From contig JAITSM010000034.1 of the NCBI GenBank assembly GCA_031287815.1, positions 1 to 10,152 of the forward strand: 10,152 nucleotides of DNA. The letters are read 5' to 3'. The notes beneath the pieces are model-generated. The model was not told the DNA's origin and did not search any database. It was given only the letters and a program-made list of their open reading frames with translations. The stretch comes from Prevotellaceae bacterium. Its GTDB lineage: Bacteria; Bacteroidota; Bacteroidia; Bacteroidales; UBA932. A program made the position numbers and the translations under genes. Below, in pieces: positions 6,775 through 10,152 of the stretch (its first letter is position 1; the number at the start of each line of letters is the position of its first letter).

Positions 6775-6788
6775 TGATAATAATTTCG

Positions 6789-6796
6789 TACTTTTG
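6789..6796 (+). promoter_or_regulatory. Putative -7 promoter element for the S9 peptidase gene
   Basis: TACTTTTG matches the Bacteroidota -7 consensus TAnnTTTG exactly and is 30 bp before the chosen ATG. A TTTG at 6773-6776 is only 12 bp upstream, too close for a normal -33 element; the region at the expected distance is a CATACTT heptad. A start about 7 bases downstream would give a leader of roughly 25 nt, and it supports the ATG at 6827 over any upstream one. Confidence 0.55.
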
Positions 6797-6826
6797 TCAG
6801 CGCTTAACGATAGATATACTTTTAAC

Positions 6827-8899
6827 ATGAAAAAATATTTTATTCTCCTTATGGCAGCAACAGCCGCATTGAACGCATGCAACGAGCCGGGAAAAACCGG
6901 CGGCGGACGAAACGAATTGACGGTTTCCGACGGACGCCTGACGGCAAATATCCTCAACAGCTTCGGGCGCGTGAGCGATCCGCAGGTGTCGCCCGATGGA
7001 AAAACGGCGCTCTACGGCGTGTCGTACCCGGATATCGCAGAAAATAAAAGTAACCGCGAACTGTTTACAGTGGGTACGGACGGCAGCCGGCCCAGGCAAA
7101 TTACCCATACCGCCCAAAGCGAAAGTAATGCCCGCTGGATTGCCGGAGGCGCAAAAATCGCTTACCTCGCCGGCGGACAACTCTGGGTGATGAACGCCGA
7201 CGGCAGCGCACCGCAACAAATCAGCCATTACGCCGACGGTATTTCGGAATTCGCTTTTTCGCCCGACGGACAAAAACTTCTTTTCATCAGCGCCGTTAAT
7301 TCAAAGGAAATACAGCATCCTGCCGATTTTTACGACGACCTGCCGAAAGCCAGTGCGCGCGTCATCTCCGACCTGATGTACCGTCATTGGGATGAATGGG
7401 TGGAAAATATTCCGCATCCGTTTGTAGCCGATTTCGACGGGGAAACGTTGTCGAATATTTTCGACATCCTGTCCGACGAGCCTTTCGAATGCCCCACGCG
7501 CCCTTTCGGCGGCATCGAGCAGCTGTCGTGGAGCCCCGACGGAAAAACCATTGCTTACTCCTGCCGCAAAAAAACCGGGCGCGATTACGCTTTTTCTACC
7601 AATACCGATATTTATCTGTTTGACCTCTCCACATGCACGACTACCAATATTACGAACGGCATGGGCGGCTACGACGCCGACCCGCAGTTTTCGCCCGACG
7701 GAAATTATATTGCCTGGAACAGCATGGCGCGCGAAGGCTATGAAGCCGACAAGGTACGGCTGTACGTCATGCGCCTCGATAACGGCGAAAAAAGCGACCT
7801 GACGCGGTCGTTCGATAATAATTCCGGAACGTTTCGCTGGGCGCCCGACAGCCGGTCGCTGTACATGCAGGCGAGTGTGCGGGGAGCGTCGCGGATTTTT
7901 GAAGTAATGCTCGACGGCGCTGTGCGCACCATTGCCGAAGGCGCATACAACTACGGTACGCCGCAGCCGGCAGGGGAGAAGCTGATAGCGTTGCGGCAGA
8001 GTTTTTCGCAGCCCGATGAATTGTACGCTATAGATAAAATTACCGGAGAGGCGGCCGAACTGTCGTTTGAAAACAAGCATTTATTGGATCAGCTGACGAT
8101 GGGACGCGTGGAAGAACGTTGGATAAAGACAACGGATAACCGGCAGATGTTAACGTTTATTATTTATCCGCCGGATTTCGATGCTTCAAAGAAATATCCC
8201 GCCCTGCTTTTCTGCGAAGGCGGCCCCCAAAGCGCGATGGACCAATTCTGGTCCTACCGCTGGAATTTCCAGCTGATGGCGGCACACGGCTATATCGTTA
8301 CCGCCCCTGCGCGGCGCGGCGTGTCAGGCTTCGGGCAGGAATGGTGCGAACAAATCAGCGGCGACTACAGCGGGCAAAACATGAAGGATTACCTGACGGC
8401 TGTCGACGACCTGAAAGCCGAACCGTTTGTGGACGAAAACCGGCTCGGCGCGGTGGGCGCCAGCTACGGCGGCTATTCGGTGTATTATCTTGCCGGGCAT
8501 CATGAGAAACGTTTCAAAGCCTTCATTGCCCATTCGGGTATTTTCAACCTGGAACAAATGGCGCTAACAACGGAAGAATTATGGTTTGTCCATTGGGATA
8601 ACGGCGGTTTCTACTGGGAAAAGGACAAACCGGTAGCGCAGCGTTCCTACGCCGCTTCCCCGCACCGGTTTGTGGATAAATGGGACACGCCGCTGCTGGT
8701 GATGCACGGGGAAAAGGATTTCCGCGTACCGTTTGAACAGGGGATGGCGGCCTTCAATGCGGCGCGTATCCGCAACCTTCCGGCCGAAATGGCGCTGTTT
8801 CCCGAAGAAAACCACTGGATACTCAAGCCGCAAAACAACATTTTCTGGCACCGCACCTTCTATGCCTGGCTGGACAGGTGGCTTTTAATTGAAAATTGA
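6827..8899 (+). CDS. dpp5: S9 family prolyl-oligopeptidase-type dipeptidyl peptidase (DPP5-like), lipoprotein
   Basis: This 690-residue serine peptidase probably releases dipeptides from peptide N-termini in the periplasm, feeding amino-acid use. It closely resembles P. gingivalis DPP5 along its length, including LMYRHWDEWVE, STNTDIY and SGDYSGQNM-type blocks (recall, not a search). The N-terminal two thirds is a beta-propeller with repeated SPDGK-type motifs (55-59, 145-149, 236-240, 289-292). The C-terminal alpha/beta hydrolase carries the triad: Ser546 in GASYGGY, Asp631 in GEKDFR, His663 in ENHW. The start at 6827 is chosen because MKKYFILLMAATAALNAC is a clean lipoprotein signal (lipobox LNA-C18) behind a promoter. 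An in-frame ATG at 6680 would only add 49 residues translated from repeats and promoter. A lipobox, rather than a cleavable signal, suggests membrane anchoring. The last residues, IEN, and the stop lie in heptads. Confidence 0.95.
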   Translation: MKKYFILLMAATAALNACNEPGKTGGGRNELTVSDGRLTANILNSFGRVSDPQVSPDGKTALYGVSYPDIAENKSNRELFTVGTDGSRPRQITHTAQSESNARWIAGGAKIAYLAGGQLWVMNADGSAPQQISHYADGISEFAFSPDGQKLLFISAVNSKEIQHPADFYDDLPKASARVISDLMYRHWDEWVENIPHPFVADFDGETLSNIFDILSDEPFECPTRPFGGIEQLSWSPDGKTIAYSCRKKTGRDYAFSTNTDIYLFDLSTCTTTNITNGMGGYDADPQFSPDGNYIAWNSMAREGYEADKVRLYVMRLDNGEKSDLTRSFDNNSGTFRWAPDSRSLYMQASVRGASRIFEVMLDGAVRTIAEGAYNYGTPQPAGEKLIALRQSFSQPDELYAIDKITGEAAELSFENKHLLDQLTMGRVEERWIKTTDNRQMLTFIIYPPDFDASKKYPALLFCEGGPQSAMDQFWSYRWNFQLMAAHGYIVTAPARRGVSGFGQEWCEQISGDYSGQNMKDYLTAVDDLKAEPFVDENRLGAVGASYGGYSVYYLAGHHEKRFKAFIAHSGIFNLEQMALTTEELWFVHWDNGGFYWEKDKPVAQRSYAASPHRFVDKWDTPLLVMHGEKDFRVPFEQGMAAFNAARIRNLPAEMALFPEENHWILKPQNNIFWHRTFYAWLDRWLLIEN

Positions 8900-8929
8900 G
8901 AATGGCTCTTAATTATGAATTATGTAGGA
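8887..8929 (+). repeat. Degenerate heptads overlapping the dpp5 stop codon
   Basis: AATTGAA, AATTGAG and AATGGCT run from 8887 to 8907, followed after one base by TTAATTA, TGAATTA and TGTAGGA (8909-8929). The first two units encode the final residues of the peptidase and its TGA stop. Confidence 0.7.
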
Positions 8930-8951
8930 AAGGGATGAAAGCCCTTCCTAC
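8924..8951 (+). other. Hairpin downstream of dpp5 sharing an 18-mer with the uvrA 3' repeat
   Basis: The arms GTAGGAAAGGG (8924-8934, one bulged A) and CCCTTCCTAC (8942-8951) enclose a 7-base loop. The core AAGGGATGAAAGCCCTTC (8930-8947) is identical to 6653-6670. No T-tract follows, so complete termination is unlikely and read-through into metF is plausible. Confidence 0.65.
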
Positions 8952-8981
8952 CTTCTACCTCATACTTCATACCTCATACAT
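8948..8981 (+). repeat. Heptads upstream of metF (CATACTT / CATACCT type)
   Basis: CTACCTT is followed by a 6-base CTACCT, then CATACTT, CATACCT and CATACAT (8961-8981). These are the same units as at 6733-6774, here placed 9-29 bases before the metF start. No convincing TAnnTTTG promoter was found in this 90-bp gap. Confidence 0.8.
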
Positions 8982-8989
8982 CAAAAAAC

Positions 8990-9859
8990 ATGAAGATCAC
9001 GGATATTTTTAAACAGCAATTACGCACGTTCTCCTTTGAATTTTTCCCGCCGAAAGATGAAATTTCGGCCGTTGACTTCGGAATCAATGTCGGGCAGTTG
9101 ATGAAGCTTAACCCGTCGTTTGTGTCCGTAACCTATGGCGCGGGCGGGTCGTCGCAGGAACGCACTTTGGCGTTAGTTGGTTACCTGCAACAAAAAATCG
9201 GCTTGCAAACGATGGCGCATTACACTTGCGTGGGCGCATCTAAAGAAAAAATCATTGCCGACATGCAGCTCATCCGGACGATGGGTATCGAAAACCTGAT
9301 GCTGCTGCGCGGCGACCCGCCGCAGGGCGCTGTGGCCTTTGAGCCGCATCCCGGCGGATTTGCGTACGCCAGCGAATTGACGGCTTTTATCCGCGCTGCC
9401 GGTTTTGACTTTTGCATTGGCGGCGGCGCCTATCCCGAAAAGCATCCCGAAGCCGCTTCCAGGGCGCAGGACATTGCCCACCTGAAAAAGAAAACGGATG
9501 CCGGCGCGTCATTTTTATTGACGCAATTATTTTTCGACAATGCCGGATATTTCCGTTTTGTAGCGCAATGCCGCGCGGCGGGTATTGATTGCCGCATCAT
9601 TCCGGGCATTCTGCCCATCACCTCTTTCTCGCAGTGGACGCGCTTTGCGGCGATGGGCAATGCGCCAGCCGCATTGAATGAGAAAATAAAATCCTGCGAA
9701 GGCCAGCCGAAAAAAATCTATCAAACCGGCATGGACTTTGCCATTGAGCAATGCCGGGAATTACTGTCGAAAGGCGCGCCGGGACTGCATTTCTTTACCC
9801 TCAACAAGTCGCGGGCAACGGTAGAAATATTTGAAACTTTGACGGAGTTTAGAGGCTGA
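8990..9859 (+). CDS. metF: 5,10-methylenetetrahydrofolate reductase
   Basis: MetF is a cytoplasmic FAD enzyme that reduces 5,10-methylene-THF to 5-methyl-THF with NAD(P)H, supplying methyl groups for methionine synthesis. The 289-residue length is close to E. coli MetF (296) and covers the whole TIM barrel. Family motifs are present: FSFEFFPPKDE (14-24, with E17 at the position of E. coli catalytic Glu28), FVSVTYGAGGSSQERT (44-59), LLRGDPP (105-111, with D109 matching the flavin-site Asp120), AYPEKHPEA (147-155), TQLFFD (178-183) and IIPGILPI (203-210). There is no C-terminal regulatory domain, as expected for the bacterial form. The ATG follows an A-run without a Shine-Dalgarno. It may be co-transcribed with dpp5, 90 bp upstream, or read from a promoter I did not recognise; no methionine-pathway neighbour or SAM riboswitch is visible. 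Confidence 0.97.
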   Translation: MKITDIFKQQLRTFSFEFFPPKDEISAVDFGINVGQLMKLNPSFVSVTYGAGGSSQERTLALVGYLQQKIGLQTMAHYTCVGASKEKIIADMQLIRTMGIENLMLLRGDPPQGAVAFEPHPGGFAYASELTAFIRAAGFDFCIGGGAYPEKHPEAASRAQDIAHLKKKTDAGASFLLTQLFFDNAGYFRFVAQCRAAGIDCRIIPGILPITSFSQWTRFAAMGNAPAALNEKIKSCEGQPKKIYQTGMDFAIEQCRELLSKGAPGLHFFTLNKSRATVEIFETLTEFRG

Positions 9860-9957
9860 AGTTTTTTTTGCGCCACATTGTTTTCTTCTGCTACAAAGAA
9901 TAGTCGAATCTGTCATTTTAATATCTCCTTTCTTTAATTTAATAAATATTTATCAAC

Positions 9958-9990
9958 AAAAAAGCGGCAAACCAAATGTTTACCGCTTTT
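9958..9990. terminator. Bidirectional terminator between metF and the minus-strand gene
   Basis: The arms 9960-9972 and 9978-9990 (AAAAGCGG with CCGCTTTT at the outside) enclose a 5-base loop. On the minus strand the one non-Watson-Crick position is a G-U pair and six T follow, so it works best for the minus-strand gene ending at 10019. On the plus strand that position is a C-A mismatch and only four T follow, so it is a weaker terminator for metF. Confidence 0.75.
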
Positions 9991-10018
9991 ACCTGTTTGT
10001 GATTTTTTATTTTCCAAC

Positions 10019-10152
10019 CTACTTCTTCGCGTTCAGTTCCGCGTGCAGGCGTTCGATTTCCTGACGCTGACGTTCTACTTCCTGCAATTGCGCTTCAAAT
10101 TCTTCGTGATGTTGATGGTCGAGGGCGGCAGCGAGGTCTTCGGTGGTGAGCG
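10019..10152 (-). CDS. C-terminal end of a coiled-coil protein of unknown function (5' partial)
   Basis: Reading leftward from the window edge, one frame is open for 43 codons and stops at TAG (10021-10019). The visible tail includes EDLAAALDHQHHEEFEAQL and ends RLHAELNAKK. It is rich in Glu, Gln, Arg and Leu with roughly heptad-spaced hydrophobic residues, which suggests a C-terminal coiled coil. The other two minus-strand frames contain early stops, and the good terminator just downstream supports a real gene end. The family is not recognised, and too little is present to assign a function. Confidence 0.75.
   Translation of the reverse strand, partial: LTTEDLAAALDHQHHEEFEAQLQEVERQRQEIERLHAELNAKK

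Noticed and set aside
6680..6826. N-terminal extension of the S9 peptidase from the ATG at 6680
   Set aside because: The 49 extra residues are translated from the inverted repeat, the CATACCT heptads and the promoter, and they would bury the lipoprotein signal that starts at 6827.
7301..8080. 259-codon minus-strand open frame within dpp5
   Set aside because: It is antisense to the conserved propeller domain, a common effect of codon bias in fairly G+C-rich coding sequence.
9860..9957. Possible small gene or promoter in the AT-rich gap after metF
   Set aside because: No open frame with a credible start, no TAnnTTTG motif in a useful place and no heptads were seen; only a T-run after metF and a short AT palindrome (ATAAATATTTAT) are present.

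Overview
The window looks like chromosomal DNA from a member of the Bacteroidota, most likely Bacteroidales. The 690-residue S9 peptidase closely resembles Porphyromonas gingivalis DPP5 along its length as I recall that sequence. Two putative promoters carry the Bacteroidota -7 motif TAnnTTTG. None of the five complete genes has a Shine-Dalgarno sequence before its start. Two exported proteins carry lipoboxes, and the patatin has the Bacteroidota-type fused outer-membrane barrel.

Layout: (1) 1-144, the 3' end of a + strand gene with a fibronectin-III-like tail. (2) 145-316, a convergent gap with a strong bidirectional terminator and short repeats. (3) 317-1009, a minus-strand cyclophilin-type peptidyl-prolyl isomerase lipoprotein. 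(4) 1010-1154, a divergent promoter region containing eleven phased 7-bp repeats. (5) 1155-3494, an outer-membrane patatin-like phospholipase with a POTRA-like region and a beta-barrel. (6) 3495-3806, a 312-bp gap made almost entirely of repeats: a 21-bp tandem array bracketed by a perfect 25-bp direct repeat, then nine more heptads. (7) 3807-6653, uvrA. (8) 6654-6826, a long imperfect inverted repeat, heptads and a promoter. (9) 6827-8899, a DPP5-like S9 peptidase lipoprotein. (10) 8900-8989, hairpin and heptads. (11) 8990-9859, metF. (12) 9860-10018, an AT-rich convergent gap with a terminator. (13) 10019-10152, the 3' end of a minus-strand coiled-coil protein.

The genes do not form a pathway. 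They are housekeeping and envelope functions: nucleotide excision repair, one-carbon metabolism, periplasmic protein folding, peptide degradation and outer-membrane lipid hydrolysis. Only dpp5 and metF are close enough (90 bp, same strand) to suggest co-transcription.

The most unusual content is intergenic. All but one gap carries degenerate repeats in strict 7-bp register, with a different heptad in different gaps. A palindrome-centred element containing GGCAGTAGCTGGCGCC recurs at three sites on both strands, with looser relatives at two more. Several gene ends lie inside these repeats: the stop codons of the isomerase, uvrA and dpp5, and the start codon of uvrA. I found no defence locus, CRISPR array, transposase, tRNA or rRNA.
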